Shown here: positions 16,727 to 25,110 of the stretch, one piece after another
Numbering within the stretch: the first letter of the stretch is position 1
Layout: every line of letters starts with the position of its first letter
Assembly: GCF_024543085.1 (NCBI RefSeq)
Contig: NZ_JANHNZ010000011.1
Coordinates: forward strand, 1-53,908
Length of the DNA stretch: 53,908 bases
Direction: 5' to 3'
Source of the DNA: Granulicatella seriolae
GTDB lineage: Bacteria; Bacillota; Bacilli; Lactobacillales; Aerococcaceae
The notes under the pieces: model-generated
What the model was told of the DNA's origin: nothing
Database searches by the model: none
The model's input: the letters and a program-made list of their open reading frames with translations, nothing else
Made by a program: the position numbers and the translations under genes

Positions 16727-18088
16727 ATGGCAAAACACGTAAAAAATATTATTATCGGATTCGGTAAAGCGGGCAAAACGTTAGCAGGATATTTAGGTTC
16801 TAAGGGTGAGAGCGTCATTTTGGTGGAAGAGTCAAAATTAATGTATGGTGGAACTTGTATTAATGTTGGTTGTATCCCTTCCAAAGCCTTAGCAACTTCT
16901 GCGGAGCGCAGAGCTTATAGCAATATGGATAAGGAAGAATATTACAAAGAAGCAGTTAAGAAGAAAAAAGCGCTTATAGCCGCTCTTAATAAAGCTAACT
17001 ACGATAAAGCAGATGCGGTTGAAGCTGTTGAAGTAGTGGATGGAAAAGCACGTTTCTTAGATGAGCATACAGTAGCGGTTGATACGTCAGAAGGTACACT
17101 TGAATATGTCGGCGAGCGTATTTTTATTAATACAGGAGCAAGACCATTTGTACCGCCAATCAAAGGCTTGGAAATCGGTGGACCTATCTATACTAGTGAA
17201 GAAATCATGAACCTTGAAACCTTGCCAGAAAAACTTTTGATTATCGGTAGTGGTTATATCGGTTTAGAGTTTGCTTCTATTTATCGCCAATTCGGTTCAG
17301 AAGTGACAGTAATTGACTTGGCAACAGACTTTTTGCCACGTGAAGATACTGATATTGCACAGGCAGTCAAAGTAGCTCTAGAAAACATGGGGGTTACCTT
17401 TGAGTTAGGCGTTTCTATCGTTTCTGTCGAAACAGATGGCAAATCGGCTAGTGTCACTTATAGTGTTGATGGACTTGAAAAAACTGTTCAAGTAGATGGC
17501 GTTTTAGTGGCTACAGGAAGACGAGCAAATGTAGAAGGCCTAGACCTAGACAAGGCTGGCGTTGAATTGACGCCAAGAGGAACGATTGCAGTCAATGAGT
17601 ATTTACAAACCAATAAGGACAATATTTTTGCTCTAGGTGATGTCAATGGTGGACCACAATTTACCTACGTTTCACTAGACGATTTCCGTGTGGTTAAGAG
17701 TTTCTTGTTTGAAGATGGCATTTATTCAACTAAAAAGAGAGGTTTGATTCCAAACTCAGTCTTCATTCACCCAACTTTATCTAACGTAGGACTTTCCGAG
17801 AAGGCAGCGCAAGAGGCAGGGTACAAGATTAAGGTTGCGACTTTGCCGGTGACGGCTATTCCAAAAGCAAAAATTCTAGGCAATCAAGTTGGTCTCTACA
17901 AAGCTGTTGTTGATGCAGAAACTTCGCTCATCTTAGGAGCAACACTTTTTGCGGAAGAGTCTCATGAAGTGATTAATACCATTTCTACAGCTATGTCGGC
18001 AGGCTTACCTTATACTAGCTTACGTGACCAAATTTATACGCACCCAACCATGTCAGAAGCTTTAAACGACTTATTTGCTTTAATCTAA
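16727..18088 (+). CDS. rclA: RclA/Har-type hypothiocyanous acid reductase (flavoprotein disulfide reductase)
   Basis: 453 residues, class I pyridine nucleotide-disulfide oxidoreductase. The N-terminal IIGFGKAGKTLAGYL is diagnostic of the RclA branch. The redox pair is C44/C49 in GGTCINVGCIPSK, the NAD(P) motif is IIGSGYIGLEF, and the C-terminal His motif is YTHPTMSEALNDLF. RclA of E. coli and its streptococcal counterpart reduce hypothiocyanous acid, the oxidant made by lactoperoxidase on mucosa and in milk, which suggests a host-associated lifestyle. AGAAGGAGAG lies before the ATG. The next gene is an Rrf2 regulator. Confidence 0.85.
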   Translation: MAKHVKNIIIGFGKAGKTLAGYLGSKGESVILVEESKLMYGGTCINVGCIPSKALATSAERRAYSNMDKEEYYKEAVKKKKALIAALNKANYDKADAVEAVEVVDGKARFLDEHTVAVDTSEGTLEYVGERIFINTGARPFVPPIKGLEIGGPIYTSEEIMNLETLPEKLLIIGSGYIGLEFASIYRQFGSEVTVIDLATDFLPREDTDIAQAVKVALENMGVTFELGVSIVSVETDGKSASVTYSVDGLEKTVQVDGVLVATGRRANVEGLDLDKAGVELTPRGTIAVNEYLQTNKDNIFALGDVNGGPQFTYVSLDDFRVVKSFLFEDGIYSTKKRGLIPNSVFIHPTLSNVGLSEKAAQEAGYKIKVATLPVTAIPKAKILGNQVGLYKAVVDAETSLILGATLFAEESHEVINTISTAMSAGLPYTSLRDQIYTHPTMSEALNDLFALI

Positions 18089-18183
18089 ACATCAATTTAT
18101 GAAAAAATGTGCATATTTCTTGTTCTCTTTGGTGGAATTCAGTAACATAGTAAGGGATTGAAACTTAGGGAGGAAGTAGTGAC

Positions 18184-18603
18184 ATGAAGAATGATTTTTC
18201 GGTTGCAACACATTGTTTGGTATTTCTAGCGCACCACCCAAATCAGCGTTTTTCAAGTAGTCAGTTGGGCGAGAATGTTTGTACCAACTCAGTGACGATT
18301 AGGCGAGTTTTAGGGAGTTTGCACAAGAAGAATCTGGTTGATGTAGTCAATGGTCCAAAGGGTGGTTATTCCTTAGTCATGGATCCTAATACCATTAGAC
18401 TTGGAGATTTGTATCGCCATGTTGGAGCAGATACGGCTACGGCAAAACAATATACGGGTTCGGTAGATATTGACTGTTTGGTATCGTCCAATATGGGGAA
18501 AGTTATGCAGAACTTATCCGAGGAGTTGATTCAAGAACAAATTCGTTACTTGAACACAAAAACAGTGGCAGATATTCATGAACAGATTAAGAGTTTTCAA
18601 TAA
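18184..18603 (+). CDS. Rrf2-family transcriptional regulator
   Basis: 139 residues with the winged-helix signature (SSQLGENVCTNSVTIRRVLG; VDVVNGPKGGYSL). Cysteines at 11, 33 and 98 could sense thiol oxidants, though the canonical Fe-S cluster trio of IscR/NsrR is not present. It follows rclA by 95 bp in the same direction, so it is probably its regulator, acting on the inverted repeat before rclA. GGAGGAAG is placed well before the ATG. No own terminator is seen other than repeat R4, 25 bp downstream. Confidence 0.82.
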   Translation: MKNDFSVATHCLVFLAHHPNQRFSSSQLGENVCTNSVTIRRVLGSLHKKNLVDVVNGPKGGYSLVMDPNTIRLGDLYRHVGADTATAKQYTGSVDIDCLVSSNMGKVMQNLSEELIQEQIRYLNTKTVADIHEQIKSFQ

Positions 18604-18627
18604 TATAATATTGGAAATGGTGCTGTG

Positions 18628-18801
18628 AGATCGAGTCGCTAGATAGTTTGACAGAAAATCAATTCGGTGGCACCGTCCTGAGCCTTGGTCTCAGGACTTG
18701 CCTGACTACGTATCTGTAATTCGGCTAAAGCCGAAATAGCTACTGTGCGTCAGTCATGCTTTACACCGTGATTTTCTGTCAAACTGTCTAGCGATTCTTT
18801 T
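18628..18801 (-). repeat. Structured repeat copy R4 (inverted orientation)
   Basis: The 846-bp gene-free gap 18604-19449 consists mostly of repeats R4-R6. R4 has its core on the minus strand. Arms AGTCGCTAGATAGTTTGACA and the complement ending CTAGCGATT flank the core. Read on the minus strand, P3 is TCCTGAG-ACCAAGG-CTCAGGA: the same loop as R2, with changed but still paired stem bases. Its ends have drifted to AGTCGC/GCGATTCTTTTT. Confidence 0.88.
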
Positions 18802-18915
18802 TGTCTGCTGAAAAATGTATAGTTTAATTCTAATAGAGAAGCGTTCTGGGCTACCTTGACAAATTAATGATTACTGAATATAAATACTCGTCTACTCATA
18901 TCAATATGTTAAAGG

Positions 18916-19313
18916 CACAAAAGAGTTCCAGAATAACTATCAGAATTTAAAATGGTGACCCTTGATCTCAGTGCTTAGCTGTCTACATATTTGTAAGAGG
19001 TTGGAGAAAAAGTCAAGGCTACTATTCAAACAAAAGAGTTTTGCGAAAATCTTATCAGAGATAACGGTGCAAAGCATAGCTGACGCACAGTGATTGTTTC
19101 GGCTTTAGTCGATTTACAATCACGTAGACAGCTAAGCTGTGAGACCAAGGCTCACAGCGGTGCCACCGTTCTCATTTCTGATAAGATTTTCGCAAAACTC
19201 TTTTGTGATTTAAAAATAACCACTAGTCATTATGGACTTTTTACAGATACGTAAGCAGCTAAGCACTGCACCATTATTTCTGATAGTTATTCTAGAACTC
19301 TTTTCACCTTGTA
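18916..19313. repeat. Structured repeat copy R5, split by insertion of R6
   Basis: The outer arms GAGTTCCAGAATAACTATCA (from 18923) and its complement (19278-19300) are paired across about 350 bp because another complete copy sits inside. What remains of the core is odd: both the left remnant (18953-18994, inverted) and the right remnant (19240-19270, direct) derive from the right half of the core (TTACAxxxxCGTAGACAGCTAAGC). The copy is thus rearranged as well as interrupted. Confidence 0.8.
19009..19242 (+). repeat. Structured repeat copy R6, nested inside R5
   Basis: The hairpin proper is 19029-19207, arms GAGTTTTGCGAAAATCTTAT and exact complement, ends CAAAAGAG/CTCTTTTG. P2 inner stem GTGATTGT/ACAATCAC is perfectly paired; P3 is GCTGTGAG-ACCAAGG-CTCACAGC. 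The inserted unit seems longer than the hairpin: AAAAAGTC (about 19009) and GACTTTTT (about 19235-19242) are inverted repeats at the junctions with R5. Confidence 0.88.
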
Positions 19314-19449
19314 AGAAAGAGAAACTAGAATCTTCTTTCAATCAATCAACCTTTTCTGTATACTATTTGTATTGCCTTTGTAAGATGGCGAGAAAAATAT
19401 TAAGCTGAAAAGCAAATGAATATAGAATAATCCAAAAAGGATAGGTTGA

Positions 19450-20118
19450 ATGATGGAAGGAGAACTACAAGCAGTGATAGTTTTAGCTGGAATGATTGGT
19501 GCTGGCAAGAGCACCTATACAGAGATGATTGCCAAAGAATTAGGCAGTAAACCATTTTATGAAAGTGTCGATGATAACCGTATTTTAGAAATGTTTTATG
19601 AGGATCCAAAACGTTGGGCCTTTGCCTTACAGATTCATTTTCTTAATACACGCTTTAAAAGTATTAAAAAGGCTCTGGTTGATAGACACAATGTCTTAGA
19701 CCGTTCCATTTATGAGGACGCACTTTTTACTCAGATTAATTACGAAACAGGCCATATGAGTGATGCAGAAATGGATACCTATCTTTCTTTATTAGATAAT
19801 ATGATGGAAGAATTGGATGGTATGCCAAAGAAAGCACCAGACTTGTTAGTCTACTTGCGTGGACCACTTGATATCCATTTAGACCGAATTCAAAGACGTG
19901 GTAGAGAATTCGAACAAATCGATGACCAAAATCCTGGACTGTTGGACTACTACAAAAATTTGCATAGCCGGTATGATGAATGGTTTAAGTCGTATAATAA
20001 GAGTGAAACTTTAATTCTTCAAATTGACCAGCTTGATATTGAAAAAGAAGAAGACCGGCAAAAAGTCATGACACAAATTCGAGAAAAGCTTGATAAAATG
20101 AATATTCCAGCCAAGTAA
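19450..20118 (+). CDS. Deoxynucleoside kinase (dAK/dGK-type)
   Basis: 222 residues. P-loop GMIGAGKST, the DRS motif (VLDRSIYEDALF) typical of the dNK family, and the lid Arg-rich RIQRRGREFEQ. It phosphorylates deoxyadenosine, deoxyguanosine or deoxycytidine in salvage; specificity cannot be read here. ATG at 19450 (or 19453) follows AAGGATAGG. It is monocistronic, and R7 lies 73 bp downstream where a terminator would be expected. Confidence 0.87.
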   Translation: MMEGELQAVIVLAGMIGAGKSTYTEMIAKELGSKPFYESVDDNRILEMFYEDPKRWAFALQIHFLNTRFKSIKKALVDRHNVLDRSIYEDALFTQINYETGHMSDAEMDTYLSLLDNMMEELDGMPKKAPDLLVYLRGPLDIHLDRIQRRGREFEQIDDQNPGLLDYYKNLHSRYDEWFKSYNKSETLILQIDQLDIEKEEDRQKVMTQIREKLDKMNIPAK

Positions 20119-20190
20119 GGGATAACACAGTATCGGTAACAATTAAATAAAATAGAGATGTTGGATTAAAAGTCCTTCAAATTAATAAAG

Positions 20191-20364
20191 CAAAAGAGTT
20201 TCCTAAAAAAGAATCAGAAATAATGGTGTAAAAGCATAGCTGACGCACTGTAGCTGTTCGGCTTCAGCCGATTACAGATATGTAGACAGCTAAGGCGTGA
20301 GAGCTGGGCTCACGGCGGTGCCACCGTTTCGATTTCTGATTCATTTCTAGGAAACTCTTTTGTG
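20191..20364 (+). repeat. Structured repeat copy R7 (full length)
   Basis: In the 20119-20599 gap, downstream of the deoxynucleoside kinase. Ends CAAAAGAG/CTCTTTTGTG; arms GAGTTTCCTAAAAAAGAATC and complement. P2 tip TTCGGCTTCAGCCGA is kept; the inner P2 stem is imperfect (GTAGCTGT/ACAGATAT). P3 is GTGAG-AGCTGGG-CTCAC, again a changed loop. Confidence 0.88.
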
Positions 20365-20429
20365 ATTTAGGGATAGATTTATTTTTTACAAGCTTCTTAC
20401 CTAGCAACTACCATCAGTTTTTTAGCATT

Positions 20430-20507
20430 ATTTGTAAACGGTTCAAAAAAACGCTTTTATTTTCAATCAAATGTGGTATACTTCAAATGTGAGTGGTATA
20501 GTCCACT
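20430..20507 (+). promoter_or_regulatory. Beta-glucoside operon control region: cre-like boxes, -10, GntR operator
   Basis: TGTAAACGGTTCA (about 20431-20444) and AAAACGCTTTTA (about 20448-20459) resemble cre/LacI-type boxes. A -10 TATACT is at 20477-20482. AGTGGTATAGTCCACT (20492-20507) has 5-bp inverted arms just after the start of transcription, and a related GTGGTATAC overlaps the -10. These GGTATA sites are good candidates for the operon's own GntR/UTRA regulator. Confidence 0.55.
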
Positions 20508-20599
20508 GGAAAATGTGGATAGATGGATACCAATCATGCGAAATAAGACAGATGTAACTAAGTAAAGAAGCCAAACAGTACAAGAAAAGGAGGAGTCAG

Positions 20600-21994
20600 A
20601 TGTTTTATCAGTTTCCTGAAAAATTTTGGTGGGGTTCCGCAGCTAGTGGGCCTCAAACAGAAGGAAGAGTTGATGGTGATGGCAAAGGGGACAGTATCTG
20701 GGACATGTGGTATAAGAAAGAACCAACGATGTTTTTCAATCAAGTAGGTCCAGAACATACCTCCGAAGTCTATAAGCACTATAAGTCAGATGTTGCTCTC
20801 ATGAAGAAAATTGGTCACAATTCATTTCGGACGTCAATCCAATGGAGTCGATTGATACCAGATGGTGTAGGGGAGGTTAATCAAAAAGCAGTCGATTTTT
20901 ACAATGACTATTTTGATAGTTTGATTGCCCAAGGGATTGAGCCTTTTGTCAATCTCTATCATTTTGACATGCCTAACGAGTTACAAAAAATTGGTGGTTG
21001 GGAGAATCGTCAAGTCGTCGATGCTTATGTGACATTTGCCAAAACTTGTTTTGAATTATTTGGAGCAAAGATTCGAAAATGGTTTACCCATAACGAGCCA
21101 ATCGTTCCGGTAGAAGCTGGTTATCTTTATCAATTTCACTACCCAATGTTGATTGATATGAAGAAAGCTGTTCAAGTAGCCTACCATGAAGCCTTGTCGA
21201 ATGCTTTAGCCGTTCAAGCTTTTAAAGCTGGAGGATATCAAGGGGAGATTGGTATTATCTTGAACTTAACACCATCCTATCCTAGAGATAGCAATGATGC
21301 TGAAGATGTGCTGGCTGCTCACCGTGCCGATCTTTTCTTTAATCGCTCTTTCTTAGATGTGACTGTCTTAGGACATTACCCACAGGATTTGATTGATTTG
21401 ATTAAAGAAAGCTACTGTATGCCTGAAACTGAGCCAGATGATGCAGCTATTTTTGCCAACAACACGATTGATTTGTTGGGAATCAACTATTACCAACCTC
21501 GACGAATCAAAAAGAAAGAATCTCCAATCACCAACCCGGAAATTCCAATGCCAGATCATTATTTTGATATCTATGAGATGCCGGGCCGTAAGATGAACCC
21601 GTACCGTGGCTGGGAAATCTACGAAAAAGGTATCTACGACCTCTTAATCAACGTTCGCGACAACTATGGCAACATTTCTTGTTACATCTCTGAGAACGGG
21701 ATGGGTGTAGAAAATGAAGAACGCTTTATCCAAGAAGATGGTTCCATCCAAGATGACTACCGTATTGAATTTGTTAAGGACCACTTAAAGTACGTTCATC
21801 AAGCGATTCAAGAAGGTGTCAATGTTAAAGGCTATCATATGTGGACTTGTATGGACAATTGGTCTTGGTGCAATGCTTATAAGAACCGTTATGGCTTCAT
21901 CTCCGTTGATTTAGACAATGACTACAAGCGAACCATCAAAGCCAGTGGTTACTGGTTTGCGGATACGGCCATGAGAAATGGGTTTGAAGACTAG
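20600..21994 (+). CDS. GH1 6-phospho-beta-glucosidase, PTS-linked
   Basis: 464 residues. Acid/base E166 in THNEP and nucleophile E365 in ISENGMG. Near the C-terminus DNWSWCNAYKNRYGFI replaces the common LVSAxTxEMxKRYGFI phosphate-binding block; Ser and Tyr are kept but the Lys is shifted, so substrate details may differ from the two GH1 enzymes downstream. As first gene of an operon with a lactose/cellobiose PTS, it most likely hydrolyses a phosphorylated beta-glucoside. AGGAGGAG precedes the ATG. Confidence 0.88.
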   Translation: MFYQFPEKFWWGSAASGPQTEGRVDGDGKGDSIWDMWYKKEPTMFFNQVGPEHTSEVYKHYKSDVALMKKIGHNSFRTSIQWSRLIPDGVGEVNQKAVDFYNDYFDSLIAQGIEPFVNLYHFDMPNELQKIGGWENRQVVDAYVTFAKTCFELFGAKIRKWFTHNEPIVPVEAGYLYQFHYPMLIDMKKAVQVAYHEALSNALAVQAFKAGGYQGEIGIILNLTPSYPRDSNDAEDVLAAHRADLFFNRSFLDVTVLGHYPQDLIDLIKESYCMPETEPDDAAIFANNTIDLLGINYYQPRRIKKKESPITNPEIPMPDHYFDIYEMPGRKMNPYRGWEIYEKGIYDLLINVRDNYGNISCYISENGMGVENEERFIQEDGSIQDDYRIEFVKDHLKYVHQAIQEGVNVKGYHMWTCMDNWSWCNAYKNRYGFISVDLDNDYKRTIKASGYWFADTAMRNGFED

Positions 21995-22023
21995 AATGAT
22001 TTTAAAAAAGAGAGGGGTGAAGT

Positions 22024-22470
22024 ATGATGCAGGTTAGTCACGTGTTGCAAGCAGAGGCTAGTCAAATTTATAAAGCACTATTAACATCCATTCAGGCTCA
22101 AGTCCAAGCTTCCCTTGGACAAGATATTCGTATAGAAGATATTCAAGAAGGCCTATCCTACCAATTGGGAAATCAAGGAGGAACAGGCCAAAAATCAAGT
22201 GCTAGACTTACAATTGTTAGTTTGATTCCTAATCAGGAATATAGCTATCAAGTCGCTAGCAACAGAGGACTAATTACAACGACATTTGACATGAAAGAAA
22301 GAACAGATAAGACGACCGAAGTGACCTACAGTGAAGAATTTTCTAGTCAGGATTTTTTTGTTAGATTGAACCACAAGTTGCTATCATTTTTGATGGGATC
22401 AAGATATAGAAAATGTGCCAATATGCTATTGAACAATCTTGAAACCTACACTTTGGAACAAATTCAGTAA
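22024..22470 (+). CDS. DUF3284 (SRPBCC-like) protein
   Basis: 148 residues. Small alpha/beta protein matching DUF3284, found almost only beside cellobiose-type PTS genes and GH1 enzymes. No catalytic motif is visible and its function is unknown. It begins ATGATG behind GAGAGGGG, 29 bp after the GH1 stop. Confidence 0.75.
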   Translation: MMQVSHVLQAEASQIYKALLTSIQAQVQASLGQDIRIEDIQEGLSYQLGNQGGTGQKSSARLTIVSLIPNQEYSYQVASNRGLITTTFDMKERTDKTTEVTYSEEFSSQDFFVRLNHKLLSFLMGSRYRKCANMLLNNLETYTLEQIQ

Positions 22471-22491
22471 GAAATGAAAGGGGAGAGTATC

Positions 22492-23187
22492 TTGAGTGAA
22501 CCTATGTATATAACAATTAAGAATCAGTTATTGAAGGTCATTAGCCAGATGCATCCCAATGAAATGATTTTGTCGGAGAGAGAGCTGGTCAAGCACTTTG
22601 ATGCTAGCCGCATGACGGTTAGGAAGGCTGTTAATCTATTAGTAGAAGAAGGTGTTCTCTACCGGGATGCCAATAGAGGGACTTTCGTTTCAGATAGCGC
22701 AGTGGCTGGTAAAGGTCAGATGGTCTTGAGTGGGACAGAGAATTATCAATTTCAAGTCATCTATTTCGCGCTCAAATATCAGCCAGACCACCACGTCGAC
22801 CACCGCATTATAAGAAAGTTGAAACTAGAAATGGAAACTAGTATCTTACGTGTAGTACGCATGGTCAAAAAAGGGGACACGGTTATCGGAATTCAAGAAG
22901 GATACATGTCAGAGAAATATGTTCAAAATCACGAATTCTCAGATGTTGATACCCTGTTTGATATTGAAAAGTTACTACAAATTTCGGTGCTAGAACAAAA
23001 TTTTGAAGCCGTTATAGTCCCCGCTCAATACGCTAATCTTTTAGCGGTACCAATACAGACACCCATCATCAAAAGTGAAGGACTAATGAGCCATCTGGAT
23101 GGTAGACCATTTCTTTATTTGGTTGAATACCACCATCCCAAATATAGTCAGCTCTCTCTTATCACACGACCACAAGTCTCACAATAG
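22492..23187 (+). CDS. GntR-family regulator with UTRA domain
   Basis: About 231 residues. Winged-helix N-terminus (LSERELVKHFDASRMTVRKAVNLLVEEGVLYRDANRGTFV) and a UTRA effector domain binding a sugar phosphate. I choose the TTG at 22492, because AGGGGAG (about 22479-22485) then sits at a normal distance; the ATG at 22474 has no ribosome site. Being inside the PTS operon it probably represses its own promoter through the site at 20492-20507. Confidence 0.83.
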   Translation: MSEPMYITIKNQLLKVISQMHPNEMILSERELVKHFDASRMTVRKAVNLLVEEGVLYRDANRGTFVSDSAVAGKGQMVLSGTENYQFQVIYFALKYQPDHHVDHRIIRKLKLEMETSILRVVRMVKKGDTVIGIQEGYMSEKYVQNHEFSDVDTLFDIEKLLQISVLEQNFEAVIVPAQYANLLAVPIQTPIIKSEGLMSHLDGRPFLYLVEYHHPKYSQLSLITRPQVSQ

Positions 23188-23220
23188 AATGGGAAATACA
23201 AAACAAAAGGAGAATAGAAA

Positions 23221-24585
23221 ATGAATAGATTTATGGAAATTTCAGCAAAAATTGGTTCTCAAAAGCACCTAGTTGCTGTAAGGGATGCTTTCATCGCTTT
23301 AATGCCATTAACCATGGCAGGTTCTGTTGCAGTATTAATTAATGTATTTTTTAGAGATATCCCTACTGAATTAGGAAACACAGGCTTTGTTGAGTCAATG
23401 CAATGGTTAATTGGTATTAACGGGAATGTTTGGTTTGCAACATTAGCCATTATGGCCATGGTTTTTGCCTTTACCTTGGGATACAATGTTTCTAGAGCTT
23501 ACAATGTAAATCCTCTAGCAGGTGGATTAGTTTCCTTTGCTTCTTTAATCGCAACTGTTCCTCAATCAGCTACTTTCTTTGCTGGTTTTGAAGGTGTGGC
23601 ACCTGACCAATTGTCTAAGTTAACTGGCTTAGGGGTTAATGCAGTTGTTAATGAAGCAGCTGTGGGAATTGAAGCAAATTCATGGGGCTTCATTAATGTC
23701 AACTACTTGGGCTCAAACGGAATCTTTACAGCTTTAATTATTGGGATGCTTGCATCTATCGTTTATGCCAAATTAATGCAACGTGGTTTGGTCATTAAAT
23801 TACCAGACTCAGTGCCACCAGCAGTAAGCAGAGCTTTTGAAGCTATTATTCCTGGTATTATTGTTATTTATTTAGTGGCTACTCTATCTTACCTGTCTGT
23901 TACTTTCTTAGGTAGCCCAATCAATGATTTTATTCTAAAATACATTCAAATGCCGCTACTAGGCTTGTCACAAGGATTCTTCAGCGTCTTACTCATGAGT
24001 TTCTTGGTCCAATTATTCTGGTTCTTCGGACTTCATGGACACAACGTATTGGGGCCAATTATGGATGGTATTTATATGCCAGCACTTTTGGAAAACACCA
24101 ATAACTATCAAATGTACCATGACATCAGCAAGTTGCCTTACCTTTGGACACGTGGTTCATTTGATGCCTACGCTCAAATGGGTGGTTCAGGTGTTACCAT
24201 TGCCTTGATTATTGCTATCTTTTTCCTTTCAAAAAGAGAAGATCACAGAGCCGTTGCCAAATTAGCCGCTCCAATGGGTATCTTCAATATCAATGAGCCA
24301 ATTACATTTGGTATGCCAATCGTATTGAACCCTACCTTCGTTATTCCTTGGTTAATCGTTCCACCAATTTGTGCCGGTGTCGCTTATGCCTTTACGGCAG
24401 CAGGAATTATTCCACCAGTCTTTGTAAGTGTTCCATGGATTACACCTCCAGGACTATACGCTTATCTGGCTACTGGAGGAAATATTCTAGCAGGTCTGGT
24501 TTCCCTATTGAATGTCGGAATAGCTTTCGCTATCTGGGCACCATTTGTCATCATGGCTAACAAACAAAAGGTAGTTGAAGAATAG
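23221..24585 (+). CDS. PTS cellobiose/beta-glucoside transporter subunit EIIC
   Basis: 454 residues, about ten membrane helices, EIIC lactose/cellobiose family. Family blocks seen: LVAVRDAFIALMPLTMAGS at the N-terminus, FFGLHGHNVLGPIM, and GIFNINEPITFGMPIVLNP, which contains the NEP motif used in substrate binding. It takes up and phosphorylates a beta-glucoside with the EIIB and EIIA encoded just after. AAAAGGAGA precedes the ATG. Confidence 0.93.
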   Translation: MNRFMEISAKIGSQKHLVAVRDAFIALMPLTMAGSVAVLINVFFRDIPTELGNTGFVESMQWLIGINGNVWFATLAIMAMVFAFTLGYNVSRAYNVNPLAGGLVSFASLIATVPQSATFFAGFEGVAPDQLSKLTGLGVNAVVNEAAVGIEANSWGFINVNYLGSNGIFTALIIGMLASIVYAKLMQRGLVIKLPDSVPPAVSRAFEAIIPGIIVIYLVATLSYLSVTFLGSPINDFILKYIQMPLLGLSQGFFSVLLMSFLVQLFWFFGLHGHNVLGPIMDGIYMPALLENTNNYQMYHDISKLPYLWTRGSFDAYAQMGGSGVTIALIIAIFFLSKREDHRAVAKLAAPMGIFNINEPITFGMPIVLNPTFVIPWLIVPPICAGVAYAFTAAGIIPPVFVSVPWITPPGLYAYLATGGNILAGLVSLLNVGIAFAIWAPFVIMANKQKVVEE

Positions 24586-24606
24586 AAATTCAAGGAGGTT
24601 TTGCAC

Positions 24607-24762
24607 ATGGAAAAATGGGGACTGTTTTTATGCGCCATTGGTTTCCTATCAATAGCATCAAGTCCAATTCTTCCCTCACCAAGATTGGTTATCATTATGG
24701 GTTTTGTTGAAATTGTGGTAGGATATATAGTGATGAGACGGGCAAAACCAAAAAAGAAGTAG
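24607..24762 (+). CDS. Small two-helix membrane protein of 51 aa in the PTS operon
   Basis: Not a recognised family. The ORF begins MEKWGLFLCAIGFLSIASS, continues with a second hydrophobic stretch (LVIIMGFVEIVVGYIVM) and ends with a basic tail RRAKPKKK. A strong AAGGAGG lies 7-8 bp before the ATG. It fits exactly between EIIC (21 bp upstream) and EIIB (22 bp downstream), all in the same direction. Spacing, ribosome site and codon pattern argue it is a real gene. It may assist EIIC assembly or membrane anchoring of EIIB/EIIA; that is a guess. Confidence 0.75.
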   Translation: MEKWGLFLCAIGFLSIASSPILPSPRLVIIMGFVEIVVGYIVMRRAKPKKK

Positions 24763-24784
24763 TATCAAGGAGAGGATGAAGAAT

Positions 24785-25102
24785 ATGTCAAAAGTAAGAA
24801 TTATGCTAGCCTGTGCAGCAGGTATGAGTACCAGTCTTTTAGTGACGAAAATGCAAAATGCAGCTAAAGCAAAGGGCATTGATGCAGAAATTTATGCCTT
24901 ATCTGTAGGAGAAGCTTCAGTAAAAATCGATGACAAACCAGAGGAACTAGACATTGTCCTATTAGGCCCACAAGTTAAGTACATGAAAAATGATTTTGCT
25001 AAGAAAGTTGAAGGTAAATCCATTAAATTAGATGTCATTAACATGATGGATTATGGCATGATGAATGGTGAAAAAGTTTTAGACGCTGCTTTGGCACTGT
25101 AG
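24785..25102 (+). CDS. PTS lactose/cellobiose-type subunit EIIB
   Basis: 105 residues from the ATG at 24785. The phosphorylation site is C10 in IMLACAAGMSTS, typical of the IIB lac/cel family. An ATG at 24776 overlaps the ribosome site GGAGAGG and is less likely. It passes phosphate from EIIA to the sugar bound by EIIC. Confidence 0.92.
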   Translation: MSKVRIMLACAAGMSTSLLVTKMQNAAKAKGIDAEIYALSVGEASVKIDDKPEELDIVLLGPQVKYMKNDFAKKVEGKSIKLDVINMMDYGMMNGEKVLDAALAL

Positions 25103-25110
25103 GAGGTCGT

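Noticed and set aside
18604-19449. CRISPR array
   Set aside because: The repeats are long (about 175 bp), palindromic, irregularly spaced and in both orientations, with no unique spacers of constant length and no cas genes.
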